Shown here in pieces: positions 1 through 8,282 of a DNA stretch of 64,000 bases (position 1 is its first letter; the number at the start of each line of letters is the position of its first letter). The position numbers and the translations under genes were made by a program. The notes under the pieces were generated by a model. That model was not told the DNA's origin, searched no databases, and saw only the letters and a program-made list of their open reading frames with translations. This stretch comes from Actinomadura physcomitrii (GTDB taxonomy: Bacteria; Actinomycetota; Actinomycetes; Streptosporangiales; Streptosporangiaceae): assembly GCF_008923205.2 (NCBI RefSeq), contig NZ_WBMS02000014.1, forward strand, positions 62,001-126,000, read 5' to 3'.

Positions 1-147
1 GACCCGTTCGGCGGCGTCCGCGTCGAGGTCCAGGACCGCCGTGGCGAGGCCGTCCTCGGCCAGCCGGTGGACGATCGCCCGCCCGATGCCGGAGCCGCCG
101 CCGGTGACGACCGCGGTCCGCCGCGCGCCGCTGTTCTCCTCGCTCAT
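1..147 (-). CDS. SDR family oxidoreductase, N-terminal fragment (runs off window)
   Basis: The 49 visible codons begin with ATG at 147 and read through the left edge without a stop. They hold the glycine-rich nucleotide-binding motif TGGGSGIG near residues 15-22, followed by an acidic LDLD segment near residue 41 at the end of the second strand, which usually favours NAD(H). This is the start of a classical short-chain dehydrogenase/reductase that would oxidise or reduce a hydroxyl/carbonyl substrate. The gene is divergent from the aldehyde dehydrogenase at 294 and shares its promoter region, which holds a perfect inverted repeat. The catalytic Tyr-Lys lies outside the window, so substrate cannot be judged. 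Confidence 0.85.
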   Translation of the reverse strand, partial: MSEENSGARRTAVVTGGGSGIGRAIVHRLAEDGLATAVLDLDADAAERV

Positions 148-232
148 GGATGCCTCACTCGTGCCCTTCTCGCCCGTGCCGCGGGTGCCGGCGCGGGGTG
201 CCGCCGGCCCGGAAGTATCATCAGCTTCTCCG

Positions 233-257
233 TAGACGGTACATAAGATACCGTCTA
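233..257. promoter_or_regulatory. Perfect 9-bp-arm inverted repeat, probable operator
   Basis: Arms TAGACGGTA (233-241) and TACCGTCTA (249-257) are exact reverse complements around the spacer CATAAGA. The element lies in the AT-rich divergent region between the SDR fragment and the aldehyde dehydrogenase start at 294. Size and symmetry fit a TetR-type dimer site. No regulator gene is adjacent within the window, so the cognate protein may lie to the left or be one of the TetR proteins at 22.9 or 27.6 kb. Confidence 0.6.
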
Positions 258-293
258 TTGAGAATGGTATTTCCAGCGGGAGAGGGGAACGGG

Positions 294-1754
294 ATGCCGA
301 TCCTGGACGGCGGAGGGGCCCGGCTGCTCATCGACGGGCGGCTCGAGGACGCCGAGCGGACCTTCGGCTCGTCCGATCCGGCGACCGGCGAGCTCCTCGG
401 CGAGGCCCCGGACGCCACGGTCGACGACGCCGGGCGGGCCGTCGCGGCGGCGCGGCGGGCGTTCGAGGAGACCGGCTGGGCCACCGACCGGGACCTGCGC
501 GTCCGGTGCCTCGAGCAGTTCCACCGCGCGCTCGTCGAGCACCAGGAGGAGCTGCGCGAACTGCTGATCGCCGAGGCGGGCGCGCCGCGCACGCTGACGC
601 ACGGCGCCCAGCTCGACGAGCCCCTGGACCTCGTCCGCTACTACGCGGCCCTGCTGCGCGACCATCCGCTGACCGAGGACCTCGGGTACGCCGAGTACCA
701 GGGGCAGCGGCACCACCGCTGGGTGGAGAAGGAGGCCGCCGGGGTCGTCGCGGCGATCACCCCGTACAACTTCCCCGTCCAGCTGGCGCTGGTGAAGCTG
801 GCGCCCGCGCTGGCGGCGGGCTGCACGGTGGTGCTGAAGGGCGCGCCGGACACGCCGCTGGTGACGCTCGCGCTGGGCAGGCTGCTCGCCGAGCACACCG
901 ACGTCCCGGCCGGCGTGGTGAACGTCCTCACCTCCTCGCGGGTCGAGGCCGGCGCCGCGCTCACCACGCATCCGCAGGTGGACGTGGTCAGCTTCACCGG
1001 CTCCTCGGCGACCGGCCGCGCCATCCTGGCCGCGGCCGGCGGCACGATCAAGCGGGTGCGGCTGGAGCTGGGCGGCAAGTCCGCGCTCATCATGCTGGAC
1101 GACGCCGACCTGCGTGCCGTGTCCATGAACGCCGCGTTCGGCATCTGCCTGCACGCGGGCCAGGCCTGCGCGCTGAACTCCCGCCTGCTGGTGCCGCGCG
1201 CCCGCCACGACGAGGTCGTCGAGCGCGTCGCGCGCTACCTCGGCAAGGTCGCCTACGGCGACCCGCGCGATCCGAAGACCTACATGGGGCCGCTGATCAG
1301 CGAGCGGCAGCGGGAGAAGGTCGACGGGATGGTGCGGCGGGCCGTTGACGCGGGCGCCAAGCTGGTGACCGGTGGCGAGAAGGTCGACCCGGGCTTCTTC
1401 TACACCCCGACGCTGCTGAGCGGTGTGGACCCCGACAGCGAGATCGCGCAGGAGGAGGTCTTCGGGCCCGTCCTGGCCGTCATCCCCTACGACGGCGATG
1501 ACGACGCCGTCCGCATCGCCAACAACTCCGCCTACGGCCTGTCCGGGGCGGTGTACGGCGCCGACGACGAACGCTGCCTGGCGGTCGCGCGGCGCATCCG
1601 CACCGGGACCTACAGCGTCAACGGCGGCAACTACTTCTTCTCCGACACGCCGTTCGGCGGCTTCAAGCAGTCGGGCATCGGCCGCGAGAAGGGCGTCTCC
1701 GGCCTGGAGGAGTTCCTGGAGACCAAGACGTTCGGGATGGTCGCACCCGCCTAG
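294..1754 (+). CDS. Aldehyde dehydrogenase family protein (copy 1)
   Basis: This 486-aa protein has the NAD(P)-dependent aldehyde dehydrogenase fold and length. It would oxidise an aldehyde to a carboxylate in the cytoplasm. Catalytic Cys292 lies in HAGQAC, the general-base Glu258 in LELGG, and the oxyanion Asn159 in PYNFP; FTGSSATG is the usual cofactor loop. ATG at 294 was chosen because GGGAGAGGGG lies just upstream; the open frame extends further 5-prime but has no conserved sequence there. It is a close paralogue of the gene at 3440, and a roughly 275-bp stretch (1279-1553) is almost identical in DNA between the two. It converges with the P450 gene, separated by a strong hairpin. The substrate is unknown; the context suggests an aldehyde produced by the P450 or an alcohol dehydrogenase. 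Confidence 0.92.
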   Translation: MPILDGGGARLLIDGRLEDAERTFGSSDPATGELLGEAPDATVDDAGRAVAAARRAFEETGWATDRDLRVRCLEQFHRALVEHQEELRELLIAEAGAPRTLTHGAQLDEPLDLVRYYAALLRDHPLTEDLGYAEYQGQRHHRWVEKEAAGVVAAITPYNFPVQLALVKLAPALAAGCTVVLKGAPDTPLVTLALGRLLAEHTDVPAGVVNVLTSSRVEAGAALTTHPQVDVVSFTGSSATGRAILAAAGGTIKRVRLELGGKSALIMLDDADLRAVSMNAAFGICLHAGQACALNSRLLVPRARHDEVVERVARYLGKVAYGDPRDPKTYMGPLISERQREKVDGMVRRAVDAGAKLVTGGEKVDPGFFYTPTLLSGVDPDSEIAQEEVFGPVLAVIPYDGDDDAVRIANNSAYGLSGAVYGADDERCLAVARRIRTGTYSVNGGNYFFSDTPFGGFKQSGIGREKGVSGLEEFLETKTFGMVAPA

Positions 1755-1774
1755 AGTCCGCATCGGCCCCGCCC

Positions 1775-1817
1775 GGAGTGGACGGGGCCCGGTCCGCGGA
1801 CCGGGCCCGTCCACTCC
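1775..1817. terminator. Bidirectional hairpin terminator
   Basis: A 20-bp stem (left arm 1775-1795, right arm 1798-1817) is complementary apart from one bulged G, with a two-base centre. It sits between the convergent aldehyde dehydrogenase and P450 genes, where it could stop transcription from both sides. There is no marked U tract, which is common for actinobacterial terminators. Confidence 0.8.
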
Positions 1818-1842
1818 TTCTCTCGGCTCTTCCGCTCGGCGC

Positions 1843-3201
1843 TCAGCGGGTGATCTTCGCGGCGGCCTTGCGCCGCGTGACGGGCTCGGCGAGGCGCTGC
1901 TCGTCGCAGGCCTTCTGAAGGATGCCGAGGGTCTCCTCGAGGCCGGGACCGAGCGGCGGGTGCGGGTCGAACGTCGCGGGCAGGTGGCGCATGCCCTGGA
2001 TGACGCCGATCGTCTCGTAGTGGACGGTGCCCTCCGGGTCGCATCGGTAGCCGGGCATGCGGTCCAGCACCTGCATGAGCATGCGCTTGAACACGGTGCG
2101 CGCGACGTTCGAGCCGATGCAGCGGTGGATACCGAGGCCGAAGGCGTGGTGCCGGTTCCCGGAGCGTTCGAGGTCGATCCGGTCGGGGTCGGCGAACACC
2201 GACGGGTCCCGGTTGGCCATGGCCCACGACAGCCAGACGCGCTCGCCCTCCTTGAAGCGGGTGCCGGCGATCTCGCAGTCCTCGGAGAAGGTGCGGGCGT
2301 CCCCGGGGGCCGGGGTGAAGTAGCGCAGGAACTCCTCGGTGGCCGAGTCCAGCAGCGTGTCGCGCTCGCGCGACAGCCGCTCCCGCTCGCCGGGGTGCTC
2401 CGACAGCCACTCAAGCGCGTGCGCGGTCAGCGCGGTCGTCGTGTCGAACCCGCCGCCGATGACGAGCGCGAGGACGCCGAGCAGCTCCAGGTCGTCGGGC
2501 CGGCCGCCGTTGATCTCGGCGTTGAGCAGCGCGTCGATCATGCCGGGGCGCGGCTTCTCCCGGATGACGGACATCTCCTGGAACAGGTCGGAGAAGCAGG
2601 CGGTCTGCTGCTCGCGCACCCGGGCCATCTCCGGCGAGTTCGGCGGCGTGTAGACCGCGGCGTGCGTCGGCTCGCTGTACAGCTCCCACCGGTTCACCGG
2701 CACGCCGAGCATCGCCAGGGTGAGGACGGCGGGCACGATGTTGGCGAGGTCGTCGACGAAGTCGATGGCCCCGCTCTCGCACTTCTCGTCCAGGCAGGCG
2801 CGCACCACCTCGTCGACGAACGGGATCCAGCGGCTCACGGCGGCGGGGGACAGGTAGGGGTTCAGCGCCTGCCGGTAGTGGCGCTGCTCGGGCGGGTCCA
2901 TCTCCAGGAAGCCGCCGCGGACCGGCGGCGGCGGCTTGGGCGCCGGGATGGTGATGCCCTTGTAGCCGCGGCGCTCGCCCTTCACGTCGTGGTCGTTCGA
3001 CAGCTTGTCGGCGGACCGGGCGAGCTCGAACACCTCCGCGGCGCCGGCCGCCACCCAGTGCCCGTCGTAGGTGTCCGACCAGGCGATCGGGCACTTCTCC
3101 TGCATCTCATGGGTGATCGAGGTGAACTGCCGGCGGTACTCCGGGGTGTGCCGGTCGAACTCGTAGCGGTTCTTCTTGCGGGCCTCGTCGTCCACGCTCA
3201 C
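1843..3201 (-). CDS. Cytochrome P450
   Basis: This 452-aa soluble bacterial P450 would insert one oxygen atom from O2 into a hydrophobic substrate using electrons from a ferredoxin, none of which is encoded nearby. The I-helix motif GGGFDTTT is at about 249-256, the K-helix ExxR is Glu290-Arg293, and the heme loop FGLGIHRCIG places the axial cysteine at 361. The start is GTG at 3201, preceded by GAGAGGA. It is transcribed divergently from the second aldehyde dehydrogenase, with a 238-bp AT-richer promoter region between them holding two inverted repeats. The sandwich between two aldehyde dehydrogenase paralogues suggests hydroxylation of a substrate that is later oxidised to an acid. The CYP family cannot be assigned by eye. 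Confidence 0.93.
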   Translation of the reverse strand: MSVDDEARKKNRYEFDRHTPEYRRQFTSITHEMQEKCPIAWSDTYDGHWVAAGAAEVFELARSADKLSNDHDVKGERRGYKGITIPAPKPPPPVRGGFLEMDPPEQRHYRQALNPYLSPAAVSRWIPFVDEVVRACLDEKCESGAIDFVDDLANIVPAVLTLAMLGVPVNRWELYSEPTHAAVYTPPNSPEMARVREQQTACFSDLFQEMSVIREKPRPGMIDALLNAEINGGRPDDLELLGVLALVIGGGFDTTTALTAHALEWLSEHPGERERLSRERDTLLDSATEEFLRYFTPAPGDARTFSEDCEIAGTRFKEGERVWLSWAMANRDPSVFADPDRIDLERSGNRHHAFGLGIHRCIGSNVARTVFKRMLMQVLDRMPGYRCDPEGTVHYETIGVIQGMRHLPATFDPHPPLGPGLEETLGILQKACDEQRLAEPVTRRKAAAKITR

Positions 3202-3255
3202 GTAGTCGTCCTCTCTGAGCCGGCGGGCGATCCCAGGGGTAGAACTTACTTTTCA

Positions 3256-3278
3256 ATTGCGAGAACAATACTCTCAAT
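3256..3278. promoter_or_regulatory. Imperfect inverted repeat upstream of the P450 gene
   Basis: Arms ATTGCGAG and CTCTCAAT match as inverted repeats at 7 of 8 positions around a 7-base spacer. The site lies about 55 bp upstream of the P450 start in a locally AT-rich patch, consistent with an operator. Confidence 0.4.
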
Positions 3279-3398
3279 CAGGGACGCCCGGTAGGCCGGG
3301 GCGCCGCCGTCCACCGGCACGCGCTGGCCCGCCGGAGGCGGGGCCGCCGCCCGGACGCTTGCCGGGCGCCCTGGAGAGAAGGCTTGAAGCAAGCGTTC

Positions 3399-3415
3399 TC
3401 ATTCAGAGAGAATGA
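3399..3415. promoter_or_regulatory. Inverted repeat upstream of aldehyde dehydrogenase copy 2
   Basis: TCATTC and GAATGA flank AGAGA as exact inverted repeats, 24 bp before the ATG at 3440. It shares the GAGAAT core with AT-rich promoter patches at about 260 and 58.55 kb. It may be an operator or part of the promoter. Confidence 0.4.
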
Positions 3416-3439
3416 TGTTTTCGACGTGGAGGAGACGGC

Positions 3440-4936
3440 ATGGGAACCCAGCGCGACGCCGGACCGGAGACGGCGGGATCGGCCGCCCGGACGGACCGGG
3501 CGAGGCGGCTGCTGATCGGCGGGCGCCTGGTGGAGGCGGAGCGGACGTACGCCTCGCTCGACCCGGCCACCGGCGAGGTCATCGGGCACGCCCCCGACGC
3601 CGCGCCCGCCGACGCCGAGGCCGCCGTCGCCGCGGCGCGCCGCGCGTTCGACACCACGGCCTGGCCCACCGACACCGACCTGCGCGTCCGGTGCCTCGAG
3701 CAGCTCTACGACGTGCTGACCGAGCACAAGGAGGAGCTGCGGGAGCTGACGATCGCCGACACCGGGTCGCCGCGCATCGTGACCCACGGCGCCGGGCTGG
3801 ACGAGCCGCTGGAGATCGTCCGCTACTACGCGCGGCTGCTGCGCGAGCACTCCTTCACCGAGGAGCTCGGCGAGACCGAGGTCAGGGGCCGGCGGCACCG
3901 CCGCTGGGTGGAGAAGGAGGCGGCCGGGGTCGTCGCCGCGATCACCGCGTACAACTACCCCAACCAGCTCGCGCTCGCCAAGCTCGCGCCCGCGCTGGCC
4001 GCCGGGTGCACGGTCGTGCTGAAGGGCGCGCCGGACACGCCGCTGGTGACGCTCGCGCTGGCCGAGCTGATCGCCGAGCACACCGACATCCCGGACGGCG
4101 TGGTGAACGTCCTCACCTCCTCGGGAGCGGCCGCCGGCGAGGTCATGACCACGCACCCGGACGTGGACGTCGTCACGTTCACCGGGTCCACCGCGACCGG
4201 CCGCAAGATCATGGCGGCGGCGAGCGGCACGGTGAAGCGGGTCTTCCTCGAACTCGGCGGCAAGTCCGCGATGGTCGTGCTCGACGACGCCGACCTCGAC
4301 CTGACCGCGATGGCGGCGGCCTTCACCATCTGCTCGCACGCCGGCCAGGGATGCGCGATCACGTCCCGGCTGCTCGTGCAGCGCGGGCAGCACGACGCGA
4401 TGGTGGAGCGGGTCGCCGCGCAGCTCGCGGGCATCCGCTACGGTGACCCGCGCGACGCGAACACCTACATGGGGCCGCTGATCAGCGAGCGGCAGCGGGA
4501 GAAGGTCGACGGGATGGTGCGGCGGGCCGTGGAGGGCGGCGCGAAGCTGGTGACCGGCGGGGAGAAGGTCGACCCCGGGTTCTTCTACACTCCGACCTTG
4601 CTGAGCGGTGTGGACCCCGACAGCGAGATCGCGCAGGAGGAGGTCTTCGGGCCCGTCCTGGCCGTCATCCCCTACGACGACGATGACGACGCCGTCCGCA
4701 TCGCCAACAACTCCGCCTACGGCCTGTCCGGGGCGGTGCACAGCGCCGGCGAGGAGCGCGCCCTCGCCGTGGCCCGGCGGATCCGCACCGGCACGCTCAG
4801 CATCAACGGCGGCAACTACTTCGCGCCGGACGTCCCCTTCGGCGGCTTCAAGCAGTCGGGGATCGGCCGCGAGATGGGCGTGGCCGGCCTGGACGAGTTC
4901 CTCGAGCGCAAGGCGTACGCGGCGCCCGTCGCCTGA
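3440..4936 (+). CDS. Aldehyde dehydrogenase family protein (copy 2)
   Basis: This 498-aa aldehyde dehydrogenase is paralogous to the gene at 294. The catalytic residues are intact: Cys305 in HAGQGC, Glu271 in LELGG and Asn172 in AYNYP. ATG at 3440 follows GGAGGAGACGGC. The N-terminal halves of the two paralogues differ clearly (for example PYNFPVQLAL against AYNYPNQLAL), while 4464-4738 is about 95% identical in DNA to 1279-1553, so part of the gene looks homogenised. A shared broad role in oxidising aldehydes is likely, with substrate pockets diverged. A short gap separates it from the DoxX gene downstream, which could be cotranscribed. Confidence 0.92.
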   Translation: MGTQRDAGPETAGSAARTDRARRLLIGGRLVEAERTYASLDPATGEVIGHAPDAAPADAEAAVAAARRAFDTTAWPTDTDLRVRCLEQLYDVLTEHKEELRELTIADTGSPRIVTHGAGLDEPLEIVRYYARLLREHSFTEELGETEVRGRRHRRWVEKEAAGVVAAITAYNYPNQLALAKLAPALAAGCTVVLKGAPDTPLVTLALAELIAEHTDIPDGVVNVLTSSGAAAGEVMTTHPDVDVVTFTGSTATGRKIMAAASGTVKRVFLELGGKSAMVVLDDADLDLTAMAAAFTICSHAGQGCAITSRLLVQRGQHDAMVERVAAQLAGIRYGDPRDANTYMGPLISERQREKVDGMVRRAVEGGAKLVTGGEKVDPGFFYTPTLLSGVDPDSEIAQEEVFGPVLAVIPYDDDDDAVRIANNSAYGLSGAVHSAGEERALAVARRIRTGTLSINGGNYFAPDVPFGGFKQSGIGREMGVAGLDEFLERKAYAAPVA

Positions 4937-5004
4937 GCGAAGGCCCTACCGTATCCAGCGCCGGCCGTCCCCGCGCGCCGGCGCCGACGAAAGGAATCCC
5001 CCGC

Positions 5005-5541
5005 ATGGCAGCAGACGCGGCCGCCGCAGACATCGCCTCACTCGTGCTGCGGGTGTCCATCGGCGGCACCCTGATCGCGCACGGCTGGAACCACGCGTTC
5101 GGCGGTGGCAAGATCGCGGGCACGGCGGGCTGGTTCGAGTCCATGGGGCTGCGCCCGGGCCGCTTGCACGCGCTGATGGCGACCGGGACGGAACTCGGCG
5201 CCGGCGTCCTGCTGCTGCTCGGACTCCTCACCCCGGTCGCCGCCGCCGGGGCGGTCGGCACGATGGCGGTCGCGTTCATCACCGCCCACCTGCGCAACGG
5301 CTTCTTCATCTTCCGGCCGGGCCAGGGCTACGAGTACGTCGTCATGATCATCATGGTGGCGTGCGGGATCGGCGCCCTCGGCGGCGGCGCGGCGTCCCTC
5401 GACCGCGCCATCGGGCTTGACGGCGACCTGTCCGGCTGGACGGGCCTCGCCGTCACCGCCCTCGCCGGAGGCGTCGGCGCCGCCCTCCTGCTGGCCGCCT
5501 TCTGGCGCCCCGCCCGGAAGGCCGAGGAGCAGACCGGCTAG
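5005..5541 (+). CDS. DoxX family membrane protein
   Basis: The 178-aa protein has about four hydrophobic segments (roughly residues 8-28, 58-78, 82-100 and 108-128, with a further one near 143-163) and the DoxX-family features RVSIGGTLIAHG near the N-terminus and an internal GTELGAGVLLLLGL. DoxX-like proteins are inner-membrane proteins often linked to redox or quinone-dependent reactions; the molecular role here is not known. ATG at 5005 follows the purine-rich GAAAGGAAT. It lies 68 bp after the aldehyde dehydrogenase on the same strand and overlaps the amidohydrolase tail-to-tail by four bases. Confidence 0.8.
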   Translation: MAADAAAADIASLVLRVSIGGTLIAHGWNHAFGGGKIAGTAGWFESMGLRPGRLHALMATGTELGAGVLLLLGLLTPVAAAGAVGTMAVAFITAHLRNGFFIFRPGQGYEYVVMIIMVACGIGALGGGAASLDRAIGLDGDLSGWTGLAVTALAGGVGAALLLAAFWRPARKAEEQTG

Positions 5542-6947
5542 GACGCCCCGGGCGGCGGGCCCGCGACGAGGCGGCCGGCGATGACGGTGCTCCGGACGGC
5601 CGCCGCGTCCGGAGCGCGCAGTGCCTCGGCGAGCGGGACGCGCAGCAGGACCAGATCGGCGGCGGCGCCGGGGCGGACGCCCCGGACCCGCCCGCCGGGA
5701 TCGCCGGGCGGCGTCAGGTAGGACCGGAGGGCGGCGCGGGCCGGGACCGCCTCGCCGCCCGCCACGACCGCCCCGGACCGGGTGCGGCGGTGCACGGCGG
5801 CGCGGACGACCGCCCAGGGATCGAGCGGCCCGTACGGCGCGTCGCTCGACAGCGCGACCGGCACGCCCGCGTCCGTCAGACGGCGGTGGCGGTACAGGTC
5901 GCCGTGCTCGCCCGCCGGGACGTCGCGCAGGTAGTCGTCGCCCCGGTCGGCGATGAAGCCGGGCTGCGTGACGACGCGCAGGCCGAGCCGGGCGAGCTCG
6001 CCGACGGTCTCGTCCGGCACGAGCGCGGCGTGCTCGACGCGGTCGCCGTCGCGGACCCCGGTGCCGCCGAGCGCCGCGAGGAGGAGCAGCAGCGCCTCGC
6101 GCGTGACGCAGTGCACGGCGACGGCCCGGCCGCGCGCGTGGGCGCCGGCGATGCGGCCGGACAGATCGTCCAGCGAGGGAAGTCCCGAGTCGGCCAGGAC
6201 GATCTTGTAGGGGCCGGTCGTCACCCCCGGGCGCCGGGGGGACGGCGCGTCGAGGGGCACGCCGAGCAGATGCACCCGCTGGGGGAGCGCCCCCCGCTCG
6301 AACGCGGCGATCGCGCCGGCGGCCAGGTCGGGAGTGGCGTCGGTCACGCCGGTGATCCCGTACCGCGCCAGCTCGGCTCCGACGGCTCCCAGATCGGCGG
6401 GCGGCCCCGCCGGGACGCGGGTGCGGAGCCAGTCGTCGGCGCGCCACAGCCGCCCGGTGGGGACGCCGCCGGCGCCGCGTTCGATGCCCGGGTGGCGTCC
6501 CGAGGCCAGGCCCGCCTCCCGGACCGCGGCGGAGTTGAGCATCCACAGCGCGCCGCTGCGGTGCTGGATCCGGACGGGGACGTCGGCGCGCAGCGCGTCG
6601 AGGCGCGCCGCGTCCAGGTCCCCGGCGACGCTCTCGGCGTAGCCGACGCCGCGCACCCAGCCGTTCTCATCGGGCGGCGCGGCGCGCAGCGCCGCCGCCA
6701 GGGCGTCCCGGCCCTCGACCTGCGAGGGCCCGCACAGGACGGACCGCCCCCGCGCCCACAAGGCGTGCAGGTGCACGTGGTGATCCCACAGTCCCGGGAG
6801 CAGCGCGCCGCCGCGGCACTCGACCACCTCGTCCGCCCGCGCGGGCGCCAGATCGGGGCCGACCTCGGTGATCCGCCCGCCCGCGACGCGGACGTGCGCC
6901 CGCACGCGCCCGCCGATCTCGGCGTCGCGGAACAGCAGCCCGCTCAC
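5538..6947 (-). CDS. Amidohydrolase family 3 (YtcJ-like) metal-dependent hydrolase
   Basis: This 469-aa protein has the metal-dependent amidohydrolase layout: an N-terminal beta segment, then PGLWDHHVH with the metal-binding His57-x-His59, and a late metal/active-site Asp in ALSSDAPYG. YtcJ-like members hydrolyse C-N or other bonds, with largely unassigned substrates. GTG at 6947 is preferred (AAGG ten bases upstream, 22 bp after the preceding stop); a longer frame has no family similarity. It is the last gene of a minus-strand run following a CoA-transferase and an SDR. In contrast to the amidohydrolase at 31447, its HxH motif is intact, so it should be a competent metalloenzyme. Confidence 0.82.
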   Translation of the reverse strand: MSGLLFRDAEIGGRVRAHVRVAGGRITEVGPDLAPARADEVVECRGGALLPGLWDHHVHLHALWARGRSVLCGPSQVEGRDALAAALRAAPPDENGWVRGVGYAESVAGDLDAARLDALRADVPVRIQHRSGALWMLNSAAVREAGLASGRHPGIERGAGGVPTGRLWRADDWLRTRVPAGPPADLGAVGAELARYGITGVTDATPDLAAGAIAAFERGALPQRVHLLGVPLDAPSPRRPGVTTGPYKIVLADSGLPSLDDLSGRIAGAHARGRAVAVHCVTREALLLLLAALGGTGVRDGDRVEHAALVPDETVGELARLGLRVVTQPGFIADRGDDYLRDVPAGEHGDLYRHRRLTDAGVPVALSSDAPYGPLDPWAVVRAAVHRRTRSGAVVAGGEAVPARAALRSYLTPPGDPGGRVRGVRPGAAADLVLLRVPLAEALRAPDAAAVRSTVIAGRLVAGPPPGAS

Positions 6948-6969
6948 GGGACGGGCCTTATGACGGGCC

Positions 6970-8217
6970 TCATGGGACGGGGATCCCCAGCTTCCGCAGC
7001 ACCTCGGCGGTGTCGGCGCCCGCGGTCGGCGCGTCGCCGTCCGGGTCGCGGCGGACCGGGGAGGCGACCGGGACGGCACCGGCACCGGTCTCGACGACCC
7101 ACCCGCCGCCGCGGCGGAGCGCCGGCGCGCTGGGGACCGGCGGCCCCGGATCGAGAGCCGCCGCGACGACGCCGGTCATCGGCACGTCCCACAGGACGCC
7201 GCGCCCCGGCGGCGCGGTGGCCGCCAGCACGGCCGCGGTGAGCCCGGTCAGCGGGTCGGCGACGGCGTCGCCGCAGAACAGCGGGGACAGGTCCGGCTCG
7301 CGGCAGACCAGCCCGGCGCCCGCGGCCACGTCGTCGCCGAAGCCGACCCGCTCGGACGCGCGGCCGTCCGCGGTGATCGAGACCCAGGTCGTCCCGGCGG
7401 CGACGGCGGCGTCCGCGTCCAGCCCGAACCGGGCGAGGGCGCGCGGCCGGGACGCCTCGATGACGATGTCGGCCGCGTCCACCAGCGCCGCCATCGCCCG
7501 GCGGCCCGCCCCGGTCGCCGGGTCCAGCACGACGGAGCGGTGGCCGGCGTGCAGGAGCCGGTAGAAGCCGGGGTCGCCGTACCGGGCCCCGTCCGGGCGG
7601 GCGGGCGTCTCGACCTTGACGACCCGCGCCCCCGCCAGGCCGAGCAGATGCGCGCAGAGCGGCCCCGCCCACAACGCGCTGAAGTCGACGACGAGTGCGT
7701 CCTTCACCGGGCGCGGCGACACCGGGACCGGGACGCGCGCGGGCGGCGCCGGCGTGCGCACCGGCCCGGCGGCGACGCCGAGGAGCTCGGCGCGCTCGGC
7801 CAAGTCGGCGCCGGTGTGCTCGCGGAGCCACGATGCGACGACCGGCCACGGATCGTCCCCGACCTCGGTGCCGGCGAGCGCGCCGAGGAGCGCCGGGTCG
7901 TCGGGGCGGGCGCAGGACACCGCGGCCCAGCCGTCCGCTGTGGGAAGCAGCCGGCACGCGCCGCCCGCGGACACCCGTCCGCGGCGGCCGTGGCCGGTGA
8001 ACGCGGCGCGCTCGGCCAGCAGCCGCGCCCCGTCCAGGCGCGGAGCGCCGGTGGAATCGGCGAACCGCCCGGCCAGCTCCCGGGCCACGGCCGCGGCCCG
8101 GCCGGGCGGCAGCAGGGGCGGGCCGTCCGGCCGGCCGGACAGCGCCATCGCGCCGCTTCCCGCCCACGCCGACGCCGCGTCCGCGTCCCTGTCCGGGTTC
8201 GGGGGCGTGCCGCTCAT
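6970..8217 (-). CDS. CaiB/BaiF (family III) CoA-transferase
   Basis: The 415-aa protein matches family III CoA-transferases, which move CoA between carboxylic acids through aspartyl-CoA intermediates. An N-terminal stretch of about 140 residues is poorly conserved. The recognisable core starts near LVVDFSALWAGPLCAHLLGL, followed by VVKVETP, and a candidate catalytic Asp lies in VADPLTGL. The N-terminal extension and short C-terminal half suggest a rearranged relative of racemase-like members, so the exact reaction is uncertain. ATG at 8217 was chosen. It sits 65 bp after the SDR gene and just before the amidohydrolase on the same strand, probably in one transcript. Confidence 0.75.
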   Translation of the reverse strand: MSGTPPNPDRDADAASAWAGSGAMALSGRPDGPPLLPPGRAAAVARELAGRFADSTGAPRLDGARLLAERAAFTGHGRRGRVSAGGACRLLPTADGWAAVSCARPDDPALLGALAGTEVGDDPWPVVASWLREHTGADLAERAELLGVAAGPVRTPAPPARVPVPVSPRPVKDALVVDFSALWAGPLCAHLLGLAGARVVKVETPARPDGARYGDPGFYRLLHAGHRSVVLDPATGAGRRAMAALVDAADIVIEASRPRALARFGLDADAAVAAGTTWVSITADGRASERVGFGDDVAAGAGLVCREPDLSPLFCGDAVADPLTGLTAAVLAATAPPGRGVLWDVPMTGVVAAALDPGPPVPSAPALRRGGGWVVETGAGAVPVASPVRRDPDGDAPTAGADTAEVLRKLGIPVP

Positions 8218-8282
8218 CGCCGCCCGCTTCCCGCGCCGCCGCTGCGTCCGCGCATGATCCCGACGATAGCGCCGGGCCGCCG

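Noticed and set aside
255..2414. Very long open frame on the minus strand (719 codons) antisense to the first aldehyde dehydrogenase
   Set aside because: It is low-complexity Arg/Ala/Gly-rich sequence typical of the antisense of high-GC codons, with no domain, while the plus strand encodes a complete aldehyde dehydrogenase.
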